A stretch of 64,000 nucleotides of DNA from Arcticibacter eurypsychrophilus (GTDB taxonomy: Bacteria; Bacteroidota; Bacteroidia; Sphingobacteriales; Sphingobacteriaceae): the NCBI RefSeq assembly GCF_001730525.1, contig NZ_MDFN01000004.1:114216-178215 (forward strand), in the 5' to 3' direction. The first letter of the stretch is position 1, and the number at the start of each line of letters is the position of its first letter. The translations under genes and the position numbers were made by a program. Below the pieces are notes generated by a model that worked only from the letters and a program-made list of their open reading frames with translations, was not told the DNA's origin and did no database searches. Below, piece by piece: positions 56,301 to 64,000 of this stretch.

Positions 56301-56922
56301 TAGCGCTGCCGAAAACGTTAGGGTTATAGCTTGAGTTGGCTGTATTTACTGTAAGATACATATCCAGATCGCCATCATTATCATAATCGAAGAAGCTGGC
56401 CATTGTCGATTGTTCATGTGCATCCAATCCGTAGGCTGCAGCCTGATCTTTAAATACAGGAATCCCATCTTTATTCAATCCCTGGTTTACGTACAATAAG
56501 TTGGTGCGACGTAAAGAATCTGCATAAATAGTATTACAGACATATATATCCATCAAACCATCGTTATTGATGTCTATAACTGAAGTGCCACGACCCCATC
56601 TGCCCATTCCTTCTACCTGTGCCACCTCTGTGATATCTTCAAACTTAAAATCACCTTTATTTAAATACAAACGGTTTGGTACCATATTGCCCGTTAAATA
56701 AACATCGCTCAAACCATCATTATTAAAATCACCTATTCCGACACCTCCGCCATTATAAATATTAACTACATCTAAGGGATTAATCGAGTCAGATTCAGTA
56801 ATTGTATTACTAAAATGAATGCCTGAATGTGAGGAAGGTACTTCTTCGAAAAGTGTCTTCTTCTTGCAGGAATTAAAAAATAATGCACATAAAATAAGGG
56901 TGACAAGGGGGAAGTTCTTCAT
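53344..56922 (-). CDS. VCBS/FG-GAP-repeat lipoprotein with ASPIC/UnbV domain
   Basis: A 1192-residue surface lipoprotein (signal ending FFNSC). It carries many FG-GAP/VCBS repeats, each with a calcium-binding loop such as DFNNDGLSDVY, DINNDGLMDIY, DYDNDGDLDMY and DFDGDGNLDVA, which make a beta-propeller. An ASPIC/UnbV domain (about 535-630; GGLGATAEIYYDHGKKQVYEH and STVQFGLGKVSQLDSVIIKW) separates two propeller parts. Family knowledge: such proteins occur next to SusC/SusD in Bacteroidota but their ligands are unknown. It is the third gene of a SusC-SusD-VCBS operon, 130 bp downstream of SusD. It has no enzymatic motif, so a ligand-binding role is likely. Confidence 0.9.
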   Translation of the reverse strand: MKNFPLVTLILCALFFNSCKKKTLFEEVPSSHSGIHFSNTITESDSINPLDVVNIYNGGGVGIGDFNNDGLSDVYLTGNMVPNRLYLNKGDFKFEDITEVAQVEGMGRWGRGTSVIDINNDGLMDIYVCNTIYADSLRRTNLLYVNQGLNKDGIPVFKDQAAAYGLDAHEQSTMASFFDYDNDGDLDMYLTVNTANSSYNPNVFGSAKYTPNHSIGKLYQNDWEGQLKHPVFHDVSAKAGITLEGYGHAATTVDINNDGWKDIYVSNDFVSNNILYINNHDGTFTNRSKEYFKHTSFNSMGNDIVDINNDGLADVIELDMNPEDNYRKKMMLGPSSYQTNQNFDQYGFQYQYVRNTLQVNQGPRPEQQGQLGSPGFSEVGFLSGISQTDWSWAPVVADFNNDSFRDIIITNGFPKDVSDHDFMTYRQEAYAVASKQKILEQIPEIKLHNYAYVNNGDLTFKDVSKEWGLTVKNFSNGAVYADLDNDGALDMVINNINDEASLYRNTSRDDKNNLNNLHYLKINFIGNEQNVGGLGATAEIYYDHGKKQVYEHNTFRGYLSTVESTVQFGLGKVSQLDSVIIKWQNGKKQKLTNVKADIKLNVKEADAKAGYSWNVPQYASNSLFKEVTDSVGINYFSHDADFIDFTIQKLLPHKLSEYSPALAVGDMDKNGLDDIVIGGSSSNTAQVFFQLPNGKFKQHALVTTPVDYSKPFNDAGLLLFDADGDGNLDLYASSGGYQYESNNPAYQDRLYMNDGKGNFTLSSNALPLNNTSKLCVRACDYNQDGKLDLFVSGRVNPWNYPKPVSSFIFRNDSEKGHSKFTDVTSSVAPALQNMGMVCDALFTDFDNDKQPDLILGGEWMPITFLKNNHGKFEDVTSTTGLKGKTGWWNTIIAGDFRHTGRMDYIVGNVGLNTLFKASDEFPVSITANDFDKNGGFIAIPSMYFPDKNGVRRDYPIHGREDMLKQMISLKKKFTNYKSYAEATMDKILSPEQMEGAIKLQANMLQSCFLRNDGNGKFTMIPLLKEAQVSVLNGMVVDDFDGDGNLDVAINGNDFGTDVATGRYDALNGLMLKGNGKGGFKPLTILQSGIYLPGNGRALVKLKDSKNGYLLAASQNKGKLQILRLKSGLKNIKVEPSDASAVLKFKNGSSLKQEFYYGSSFLSQSGRFLSIGKDVTGITITNSKKKERTVQLN

Positions 56923-56987
56923 TTACATTGGTTACTGAGAAATCTTTGATTAAGATAACAATATTCATTCATAAAGAATGTAAATAA

Positions 56988-57036
56988 AAAAAGCATGAAA
57001 ACTTCTCTTCTAAAGGAGGAGCCTTTCATGCTTTTT
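56988..57036 (-). terminator. Hairpin between SusD and VCBS genes
   Basis: AAAAAGCATGAAA (56988-57000) pairs with TTTCATGCTTTTT (57024-57036), 13 bp. On the minus strand a T-rich tract follows, so it could partly stop transcription after SusD and set a lower level of the downstream VCBS gene. Confidence 0.75.
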
Positions 57037-57052
57037 ATATTACAAAACAAGT

Positions 57053-58669
57053 TTAATAACCTGCGTTTTGTGTCAAATTTGGATTAAGACCGATCTCTAT
57101 TTGAGGAATAGGGTAGAGTTCATGTCCAGCAGGGATATCAATATTATATACCTCTTTAATAAACGATGTAGCTACACCAGCTCTGCGCAAATTATAAAAA
57201 GTAGAGTATTCACCGGAAAGTTCATGTCTGTATTCATGATAGACCATTTGCAATGGATCAGCTACAACTTTCCCTTCGCTCATATAAACAGCAGGAGCAG
57301 TACCACCAAATGCACGGTCCCGAACCAATTTCATAGTAGCTAAACCACCAGCAACATTTCCAGTTCTGATCTGACATTCCGCTTTATTTAATAATACTTC
57401 ACCATAGCGTACTAGAACCTGATTCTGTGCTCCAAAAATAGTACCATCCTCTGAATTTCCGTTAAGCGTTGGATCGCGCCACATCTTTTCATTGTAATAG
57501 CCACTTCTAGGAATGGTTAAATCTGTTCCAATCCATGGTTTTGCTATTGTTCCACAGGTGTTAATGATATTTCCATCGGATCCTGTATATTTCAATTTAA
57601 CAACTGGATCGGTACTTGCAAAACCGGCTTTTACCAAAGCATACGATTTAATTCCCCCTCTGGCAATAATACCCGGACTAGGGTTAATATCACCGGGACC
57701 AATTATGGTAGCTGCTTTTCTTTGATCACCTGTTTGGAAACCATCATAAAGGCCCTTATTGCCATAATCGTAACCAAAATTGGATACTTCTTCGGGCATA
57801 CCAAAAGAACCAATCCAAGCTACTTCATTACTGGCACCCCAGCTTTGTGTACCGGCTACAACAAACTGAACTTCAAATATAGATTCAGCGTTGTTTTCTT
57901 TATCCGCTTCATGAATGTCAATAAATTTAGGTATCAACGTATATTTTCCTGTTACCTGATTAAAAGTGGCTAATGCAAGGTCATATTTTTTTAACCACAT
58001 TTGTGCTGCACCTAAATAACTCAAAGCTGCACCCTTTGTTGCTCTGCCAAGGTCTGTGGGATCGTAGCCTTCTTTCCATGGAAGCAAACCTGCTGCAACA
58101 ATGAGGTCTTGTTCTACCTGCGCAAATACTTCATCTTGAGTGCTTTTTGGTCTGAGGCCATCATTAGCACCTGTTGTTAATTCTAAAGGTACACCTCCAA
58201 AACTTGCAGCTAGATAATAATACGTCATACCACGCAAAAAGTAGATTTCACCGGTCAGCCGATCCGCTAATGCCTCTGTCAATACGCCGTTCTCTTTCAT
58301 TTGTGCTATAATTACAATAGCTGAATTGGCTCTTGCTATACCAATGTAAGCGCGTTGCCAAAATACCTGTATCCCTCCGAAGGTAGATGGAATAGCATAA
58401 GTATTATAAAAGCGGTCATTTCCCCAATTGAAAAAATCATGCGATTGAAAGTTGGCATAATACCAAAGTGATTTTTTTAACAGATCTGCATTTTGATAAG
58501 TATCATATATAGCATTTACAAGTGCGATACCATCCGCTGGTTTATTAAACAAAACAAACCTCGTTGGATTTGACGAATCCGTCTGATCTAAAAACCCTTT
58601 TTGGCAACTTGAAGGAAGTAATATGGCGAGTCCTACTGCCAATACACTTAAATATTTTTTAATTTCCAT
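57053..58669 (-). CDS. SusD-family outer-membrane lipoprotein
   Basis: A 538-residue SusD/RagB-family lipoprotein (signal ILLPSSC, acylated cysteine near residue 22). The SusD pattern GEIYFLRGMTYYYLAASFGGVPLEL and the TPR-like helices (about 45-330) are followed by VRYGEVLLNKAECQIRTGN and a C-terminal ELYPIPQIEIGLNPNLTQNAGY. It forms the substrate-binding lid of the SusC channel encoded 28 bp upstream. The two SusD proteins of this window share only family features, so they probably serve different substrates. Confidence 0.93.
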   Translation of the reverse strand: MEIKKYLSVLAVGLAILLPSSCQKGFLDQTDSSNPTRFVLFNKPADGIALVNAIYDTYQNADLLKKSLWYYANFQSHDFFNWGNDRFYNTYAIPSTFGGIQVFWQRAYIGIARANSAIVIIAQMKENGVLTEALADRLTGEIYFLRGMTYYYLAASFGGVPLELTTGANDGLRPKSTQDEVFAQVEQDLIVAAGLLPWKEGYDPTDLGRATKGAALSYLGAAQMWLKKYDLALATFNQVTGKYTLIPKFIDIHEADKENNAESIFEVQFVVAGTQSWGASNEVAWIGSFGMPEEVSNFGYDYGNKGLYDGFQTGDQRKAATIIGPGDINPSPGIIARGGIKSYALVKAGFASTDPVVKLKYTGSDGNIINTCGTIAKPWIGTDLTIPRSGYYNEKMWRDPTLNGNSEDGTIFGAQNQVLVRYGEVLLNKAECQIRTGNVAGGLATMKLVRDRAFGGTAPAVYMSEGKVVADPLQMVYHEYRHELSGEYSTFYNLRRAGVATSFIKEVYNIDIPAGHELYPIPQIEIGLNPNLTQNAGY

Positions 58670-58697
58670 TACTCTTTTCTGTTATTTTAAATATTAT

Positions 58698-61600
58698 TTA
58701 AAATGTCACATTTAAACCTACCGTGTAAAACCGGGAAGAAGGATAGGTGCCAATATCAATTCCAGATGCTGTAGGGCTAGCTGCAATACTGTTATTATTA
58801 TTAGGATCTGTACCTGTTGGCTGACCAATTTCTGGATCCAATCCAGAATATTTGGTTATGGTAAACAAATTTTGAGCAGCTACATACAATCTTACTTTAG
58901 ATAGCGTTAACTTATTACCTAATGCTGCTGGTAGGGTATAGCCTAATGTCACATTCCGCAAACGCAAGTAACTTCCATTTTCCACGTAAATGCTTGATAC
59001 CACATTGTTAGCACTCACATCATCATTGTAATTGACCCTTGCAAAACGATTAGATGGATTAGTTGACGTCCATCTGTTCTCATAATATTCCTGACTTACG
59101 TTTTGGATCCCAACAAAACCCGGGGCCTGGAAACTCTCCAGGTTACGTGCCTGGTAGTTAAAAATTTTGTTTCCGTAGGTGCCATAAAAAAACGCATTAA
59201 AGTCGAACGCTTTATAGGAAAAATCCAAATTGAAGCCTCCATAAAATTTGGGGATAGGACTTCCTAGGCTAGTTCTGTCATCTGCAGTAATCTGGCCATC
59301 GCCATTGATGTCTTTGAATTTTCGATCGCCTGGTTGAGTCGGTTGAGCAGCATTACCCTGATAGTTACCATCAGGCGCTACTTTATTCAAAGCGTCAATT
59401 TCAGCTTGTGTTTGGAATATACCTTGATTTACGTATCCGTAAAATTCACCTACAGGCTGTCCAATGTTGGTTTGACTAAATTGAGCCCATCCATTTGCAG
59501 GCGTAGTCAAAGCGACAAGGTTACCTATAAATGCAGTGCTCTTACTAATGCTCAATAGCTTATTGTCAACAGTAGTAAAGCTTAAACCCAGACCATATGA
59601 AAATTTCTCTATAGTGTGCCTGTAGTTTAAGGATGCCTCTAAACCCTGATTCCTGATACTACCTGCATTTTGTGCAGATATAGTTACGCCTGATTGAGAC
59701 GCTGTTGGAATTGGCAATAAAAAGTCCTTAGAGTCTTTTCTATAATATTCAAGCGTTAAAGTAAGATCATTGTTTAAAAATCCTGCATCCATACCGAAGT
59801 TAGTTTGCCTGGAAGTTTCCCAAGACAGACCTTCGTTGTCAAGGTTCACATAAGCAAGACCATCTTGATAGGTACCGCCGAAAGGATAACCCACATTAGA
59901 ACCAGAACTAGCAGGGCCACCAGAACTGTATCTTGCCAGGTATAAGAATGGCCTGATACCCCTGTAATTCCCAACTTCACCCCAGCTACCTCTAAACTTT
60001 AAATCTGATATGAAGTCTACATCCTTTAGGAATGATTCTTCTTTCGCTTTCCATCCAATTGAAGCGGATGGGAATACGCCATATTGGTTATTTTTATAAA
60101 AATTGGAAGAGCCGTCTCTTCTAACAGTAGCTGTAAATATATACCGATCATTATACTTGTAGGTTACCCTGCCAAACTGTGATGCAAGAGAGAACTTTTG
60201 CTGATTACCAAAAACAACCAGATTTTTAACCTGTCCCAAATCCCTCATGGCATCACTTATAAGACTATTTCCATTTCCCCCAACCTGTCGGAAAGTATTT
60301 TCTTGTTGAGAAATACCTCCAACTATATCTAAAGCATGAAGGCCGAAAGTCTTAGTATATGAAATTGTATTTTCCCATAACCATTCATACGTGTTGTTGG
60401 CACTCTGTGAATAGGTGTTTAGAATGTTAGGACTTGCCACATTATATTGTGCTAAAGAACGAGTATCCGAAGGCGTAAAATAGTAACCCGAATAATCAGA
60501 TGTATTTATTCCAAAGTTTGTTTTGATTCTAAAGCCATCAAATAAGCTAGCTTCCAGGGATGTTGTTCCAAGAAAATAGTTACTTAAATTTTTAGAGTCT
60601 TGAGTCTCTATCGTATACAAAGGGTTGCCCCAGCCTCGTGTGTAGGTATTTACCGGGTCAAAAAAACCATAGTTGCCATTGCTATCCTTTGCCTCACTAG
60701 TTAGTTTATTGCCTGCAAATGTAGGTATCAATTCGCTTAAAGTAGCTAATGCGCCTGTACCAAAAGGATTGAGGTTATCTTGTCTGGAGTATTTAGCACT
60801 TGATGATGATTTAAGCCATTTTGTAGCCGTATAATCAATATTCATTCCCAGGTTCATTCTTTTGAAAAAAGATCCTGTGACCACACCTTTTTGATCAAAA
60901 TATCCGGCTGAAAATGCAGATTGAACTTTTTCATTCCCTCCACGCACAGCTAAATTGTAGTTTTGTCTTAAACCTGTTCGGTATACCTCATCCTGCCAGT
61001 TTATATTGCGCAAAGCAGATGGATTGCTCCATTCCGGCAATCGGGAAAAACCAGGAGTTTCATTAGCAAGAGTGGCCCACTGCTCTGCATTCAGTACCTT
61101 ATATTTTTTGGGTTCGGATTGAAAAGAATTATAGGCATCTAAAGCAACCTGCACCCCATTTTTGCTTCCCTTTTTAGTTGTAATAATGACTACTCCATTA
61201 GATGCACGCACACCATAAATTGCGGTAGCTGAGGCATCCTTTAAAATATCCATTGTAGCAATATCATTTGGATTAATGTTATTGAGGCCACCTGTTACCG
61301 GATAACCGTCAACCACATATAGCGGTTCATTGTTTCCAAGGCTTCCCACACCTCTAATTAATACGGTAACGCCACTTCCTGGCGCACCATCATTGTTGGT
61401 AACCTGTACACCTGACGAGCGCCCTTGTAATGCCTGATCCAAGGAAGCAACAGGTACCTTTTCAATTTGAGCACTAGATACAGAGCTTACTGATCCTGTT
61501 AAGTCCTTACGATTAGCAGTTCCATACCCAATAACAACGACCTCCTGCAACGACTTGCTGTCTGTAACAAGTGTAATATTAATCGTTGATCTATTTCCAA

Positions 61601-61886
61601 CAGCGATCTCCTGTGTTACATATCCGGTGAAACTAAATACTAAGGTTGAATTTTCAGGTGCGTTTATACTATATTCACCTGATAGCCCAGTAATGGTGCC
61701 TTGTGTTGTACCTTTAATTCTAACACTAGTTCCTATTATAGGACCAGAATCGTCAGATACATTACCGGTTATTCTTTTGCCTTGAGCAAAGGAACTTGAT
61801 AAGGTAAGAATAGTAAGCATTAGTGCTAGTACAGCTCTGAAGTACTTACTATTGTCTTTAAACAGTAGTTTTTGTTTCATAAACAT
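58698..61886 (-). CDS. SusC-family TonB-linked outer-membrane receptor
   Basis: A 1062-residue SusC-family receptor. A signal sequence precedes ITGNVSDDSGPIIGTSVRIKGTTQGT, the regulatory-like beta sandwich. The plug domain (about 120-240; VVVIGYGTANRKDLTGSVSSV, VTVLIRGVGSLGNNEPLYVVDGYPV) and a 22-strand barrel ending in FYTVGLNVTF follow. It is the first gene of the SusC-SusD-VCBS operon. Like the first SusC, it lacks an STN domain and has no neighbouring sigma/anti-sigma genes, so a different regulator must control it. Confidence 0.93.
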   Translation of the reverse strand: MFMKQKLLFKDNSKYFRAVLALMLTILTLSSSFAQGKRITGNVSDDSGPIIGTSVRIKGTTQGTITGLSGEYSINAPENSTLVFSFTGYVTQEIAVGNRSTINITLVTDSKSLQEVVVIGYGTANRKDLTGSVSSVSSAQIEKVPVASLDQALQGRSSGVQVTNNDGAPGSGVTVLIRGVGSLGNNEPLYVVDGYPVTGGLNNINPNDIATMDILKDASATAIYGVRASNGVVIITTKKGSKNGVQVALDAYNSFQSEPKKYKVLNAEQWATLANETPGFSRLPEWSNPSALRNINWQDEVYRTGLRQNYNLAVRGGNEKVQSAFSAGYFDQKGVVTGSFFKRMNLGMNIDYTATKWLKSSSSAKYSRQDNLNPFGTGALATLSELIPTFAGNKLTSEAKDSNGNYGFFDPVNTYTRGWGNPLYTIETQDSKNLSNYFLGTTSLEASLFDGFRIKTNFGINTSDYSGYYFTPSDTRSLAQYNVASPNILNTYSQSANNTYEWLWENTISYTKTFGLHALDIVGGISQQENTFRQVGGNGNSLISDAMRDLGQVKNLVVFGNQQKFSLASQFGRVTYKYNDRYIFTATVRRDGSSNFYKNNQYGVFPSASIGWKAKEESFLKDVDFISDLKFRGSWGEVGNYRGIRPFLYLARYSSGGPASSGSNVGYPFGGTYQDGLAYVNLDNEGLSWETSRQTNFGMDAGFLNNDLTLTLEYYRKDSKDFLLPIPTASQSGVTISAQNAGSIRNQGLEASLNYRHTIEKFSYGLGLSFTTVDNKLLSISKSTAFIGNLVALTTPANGWAQFSQTNIGQPVGEFYGYVNQGIFQTQAEIDALNKVAPDGNYQGNAAQPTQPGDRKFKDINGDGQITADDRTSLGSPIPKFYGGFNLDFSYKAFDFNAFFYGTYGNKIFNYQARNLESFQAPGFVGIQNVSQEYYENRWTSTNPSNRFARVNYNDDVSANNVVSSIYVENGSYLRLRNVTLGYTLPAALGNKLTLSKVRLYVAAQNLFTITKYSGLDPEIGQPTGTDPNNNNSIAASPTASGIDIGTYPSSRFYTVGLNVTF

Positions 61887-62691
61887 CTTAATTGGTAGTT
61901 AAATTTACTATGGTAGCTTGATTGTAATAAAGATAATACATGTGTAACCATATAAATGATATTAATTTATCCTATTCATGTATGATTTAAACAAAATTAT
62001 AATGGGCAGAATCCTATATAAGAAGAATATATAGTAGGGAAATCTCCCTGTTTAAAGCGATTAGCAACCCATTGAAAACAAAAACATATTGACTCTCGAA
62101 AATGATTTTCAAGTTGAAAATTTGAATATCTGAGCAATTTTGACTTTTAAAGTATGGATCGTAAAGAGAATTTTAATACTAAAAATTCGATCTTCTCAAT
62201 TATCTATCAGGTTAATTAATGGTGCTAAAACGCTTTAAGAAGAATAATACTAAACAACCTCATTGTTCGATCTTATAAGTAGAAAAGATGGAGGCACAAA
62301 CTTGTTATGCCAATTACTGAGCAATGAATGTGAACTTATATGATGCTTTTGTAACCTGCCAGAATAGGTTTCTGAAGATGCAGAATAGCTAATTTTTAAT
62401 ACACCCGATTGAAGAACAAAAAAACTACAGCTATTTTGATATATGCTTATCTATTTAAACAACCCTGCATACCATTATCTATTTATCTAAAAAGGATTTA
62501 ACTTTCACCTGTTTCGCAATTAATTCGCTTTCAGAGCGTACAAGGTGCGGAGAAGGTGCGGAGAAGGTGGGTATCAGGTGCGCTAAAATTAATAACCAGT
62601 TAATCAAAAAAGCAGTACATGTATAAAGGATTAAGCGCTCTTTTTAAATTTGCTTAAGGGCTTTATTTATTCCATAAATTTTTTTTCTTTA
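61887..62691. other. Long intergenic region before the HlyD remnant
   Basis: About 800 bp without a credible gene, very AT-rich. It contains the SusC promoter on the minus strand (TATCTTTA in the leader region resembles TAnnTTTG) and, from 62543, four phased AGGTG repeats. I see no tRNA, IS or remnant reading frame in the rest. Confidence 0.55.
62543..62580. repeat. Four AGGTG repeats at exact 11-bp spacing
   Basis: AGGTG occurs at 62543, 62554, 62565 and 62576. The first two repeat units are identical over 11 bp (AAGGTGCGGAG). One-helical-turn spacing is the arrangement of OmpR/PhoB-type regulator sites. It lies about 110 bp before the HlyD remnant. Confidence 0.6.
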
Positions 62692-63821
62692 TTGAAAAAT
62701 AGGTTTCTGCACAAAAAAAGAAAAAATACCTCCTTGTTATTTTTATCAGCGTCCTGGTAATTGTCGGAGGTGTCGGTGCCGTCCGGTACTTTTTTAAGCC
62801 TTCCTTAACTCGTAGAGATTTTACAACCGCCAAAGTGGAATGGGGAATGATTGAAAATACCATTAATGCTACAGGAGAAGTATTGCCTGAATTTGAAGAA
62901 GTGCTATCGGGTCCCATCAATGCTTCCCTGACAAAAGTCCTTCTGGATGCAGGACATCCGGTTAAAAACGGAGAATCCATACTTGTCCTTGACAAATCTG
63001 TTGCTCAAACCGATTACAATAAACTCCAATTTCAAATGGAATCAAAGCAAAATGACATCCGTAAGTTAAAGCTTGATCTGGAAAAAAGCTTTTTTGATAT
63101 CAAATCCAGCAATGACATCAAACAACTGCGGATCAGTAATTTGAAGGATGCTGTTGCTGCATCAAAGCGCTTATTAAAAGCGGGTGGTGGTACTAAAGAA
63201 GATGTGGAACAGGCGGAGTTAAATTTGAAAGTGGCCGCAATGGAGAAACTCCAATTGGAAAATGAAATTAAAAGCAAACAGCAAACCATGAAAATTGAGA
63301 TTAGAGAGGCTGAAATTGCATGGGCTATTCAACGCAATGATTTGGATGCCTTGAAACATAAACTTGATCTGGCAGATATTGTGGCCACACGGGAAGGGAT
63401 AGTTACCTGGGTAAATAAAAATATTGGAACCAGTATTAAGGAAGGAGAAGTATTAGTCCGCATTGCCGATTTAAGCGGATTTAAAGTGGGAGGGAGTATC
63501 TCAGATAACATGATAGATAAGATCAACAATCATATGCCGGCCATCATCCGTATAGGGGATACCCAGCTGAAGGGTTCGATCGTAAATATTTATCCGGCAG
63601 TACTAAACGGAATCGTCTCCTTTGATATTCAGTTAAATGATAAAAAGAGTAAAGAACTTCGGCCTAATCAAAAAGTGGATGTATTTCTGGTTACAGAAAC
63701 CCGAACTCATGCTCCGCTCTTTTATATAGTTGCAAATGGTAACTCCAGCTTCGTGGAGGGCATTATTATTAAAACATGTCTTATTCCTGATTTTAACTCA
63801 TGTAATTATAACAATAATTAA
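62692..63821 (+). pseudogene. HlyD-type efflux periplasmic adaptor, 5' frameshift and truncated 3' end
   Basis: The adaptor begins properly with TTG at 62692 (MKNRFLHKKRK) in one frame, but the transmembrane helix (LLVIFISVLVIVGGVGAV) lies in the next frame, which opens only at 62703. One base is missing in the A-rich tract near 62713-62727. The remaining 330 residues have the HlyD/MacA order: beta-barrel start FTTAKVEWG, lipoyl motif NASLTKVLLDAGHPVKNGESILVLD, a long coiled hairpin (about 90-195), lipoyl second half ATREGIVTWVNKNIGTSIKEGE, and beta barrel VDVFLVTETRTHA. After that the usual last 80-100 residues are replaced by unrelated codons (63720-63821). No ABC or RND partner follows. 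It is probably a dead remnant. Confidence 0.75.
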
Positions 63822-63882
63822 ATTTTTTATAACTGAAATAGAAGTGCTTATACTCAAACTACTAAAAAAGACCTGAAAATAC

Positions 63883-63913
63883 TTGCACTGTATGCGCTGT
63901 AGCTGTATCTTTG
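63883..63913 (+). promoter_or_regulatory. Promoter of the tRNA gene
   Basis: TTG at 63883-63885, a 20-bp spacer, and TATCTTTG at 63906-63913, an exact match to TAnnTTTG. It is the cleanest promoter in the window and lies about 57 bp before the tRNA. Confidence 0.7.
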
Positions 63914-63970
63914 CGTCACTTTAACGGAAACGGAGACAGTATAACAGCTTAAACGGACAAGAAAAAGTAT

Positions 63971-64000
63971 GATTCCGTAGCTCAGCTGGTAGAGCATTAC
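63971..64000 (+). tRNA. tRNA, 5' part only
   Basis: The last 30 bases, GATTCCGTAGCTCAGCTGGT followed by AGAGCATTAC, form the acceptor strand and D-arm of a tRNA (TAGCTCAGCTGGTAGAGC). The anticodon is beyond the window edge. The sequence is compatible with tRNA-Lys, but this cannot be decided here. Confidence 0.85.

Noticed and set aside
53344..56922. The many similar DNA blocks in the VCBS gene as repeats for recombination
   Set aside because: They encode calcium-binding FG-GAP loops, so the similarity is explained by the protein fold and the DNA copies have diverged.
1..64000. CRISPR arrays, prophage, toxin-antitoxin or restriction-modification modules
   Set aside because: No array of regularly spaced identical repeats, no integrase, capsid or methyltransferase signature was seen in any gap or gene.

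Overview
The window looks like a chromosomal segment of a Bacteroidota bacterium, most likely Sphingobacteriaceae and Pedobacter-like. This is inferred from gene content and AT-rich codon use, not from a marker gene. The evidence is two SusC/SusD pairs, a LytTR two-component pair, many secreted glycoside hydrolases with Sec or lipoprotein signals, TAnnTTTG-type -7 boxes, and weak Shine-Dalgarno signals.

Layout. 1-4.0 kb: the 5' part of a secreted pectate-lyase-like PL1 gene, then a three-gene minus-strand operon of a secreted triple-repeat protein, a LytS-type histidine kinase and a LytTR regulator. 4.3-8.8 kb: SulP transporter, ClC channel with CBS domains, and a double PRC-barrel protein. 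8.9-9.8 kb: a decayed M1 peptidase. 9.9-14.3 kb: a lipoprotein and a GH43-GH2 pair. 14.4-18.4 kb: M1 and S9B (DPP-IV-like) peptidases separated by two hairpins that share one arm. 18.8-20.1 kb: two tandem outer-membrane barrel paralogues. 20.3-23.5 kb: a second GH2 enzyme and a membrane acyltransferase, separated by an 82-bp tandem repeat. 23.7-26.5 kb: a GlxA/AraC regulator divergent from a small effector-binding-like protein, DoxX and a glyoxalase-like protein. 26.8-30.2 kb: an orphan Cache-like sensor, a lipoprotein, an SDR and a DEAD-box helicase.

30.4-33.7 kb is a decay zone around an intact GH10 xylanase: a broken serine beta-lactamase, and a GH3 gene with a nonsense codon in its signal peptide that is joined to an out-of-frame CBM6 tail. 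33.8 kb: an MscS channel. 36.0-44.5 kb: a two-domain phosphodiesterase/alkaline phosphatase, a YdcF-like protein and a SusC/SusD pair, which I read as a possible phosphoester-scavenging locus. 44.7-47.8 kb: a PHP-GtrA-GT39 operon. 47.9-53.2 kb: GH25 lysozyme, OmpA-family protein, amidohydrolase and PhnA-like protein. 53.3-61.9 kb: a SusC-SusD-VCBS/UnbV operon. 62.5-64.0 kb: four AGGTG repeats at exact 11-bp spacing, a damaged and truncated HlyD-type adaptor, and the first 30 bases of a tRNA with a good promoter.

No CRISPR array, complete IS element, phage module or defence system was seen. At least four genes are pseudogenes or remnants, which suggests recent gene loss. The strongest candidates for something new are the phosphatase-SusCD locus, the shared-arm hairpins, the phased repeats before the adaptor remnant, and the triple-repeat protein in the LytTR operon.
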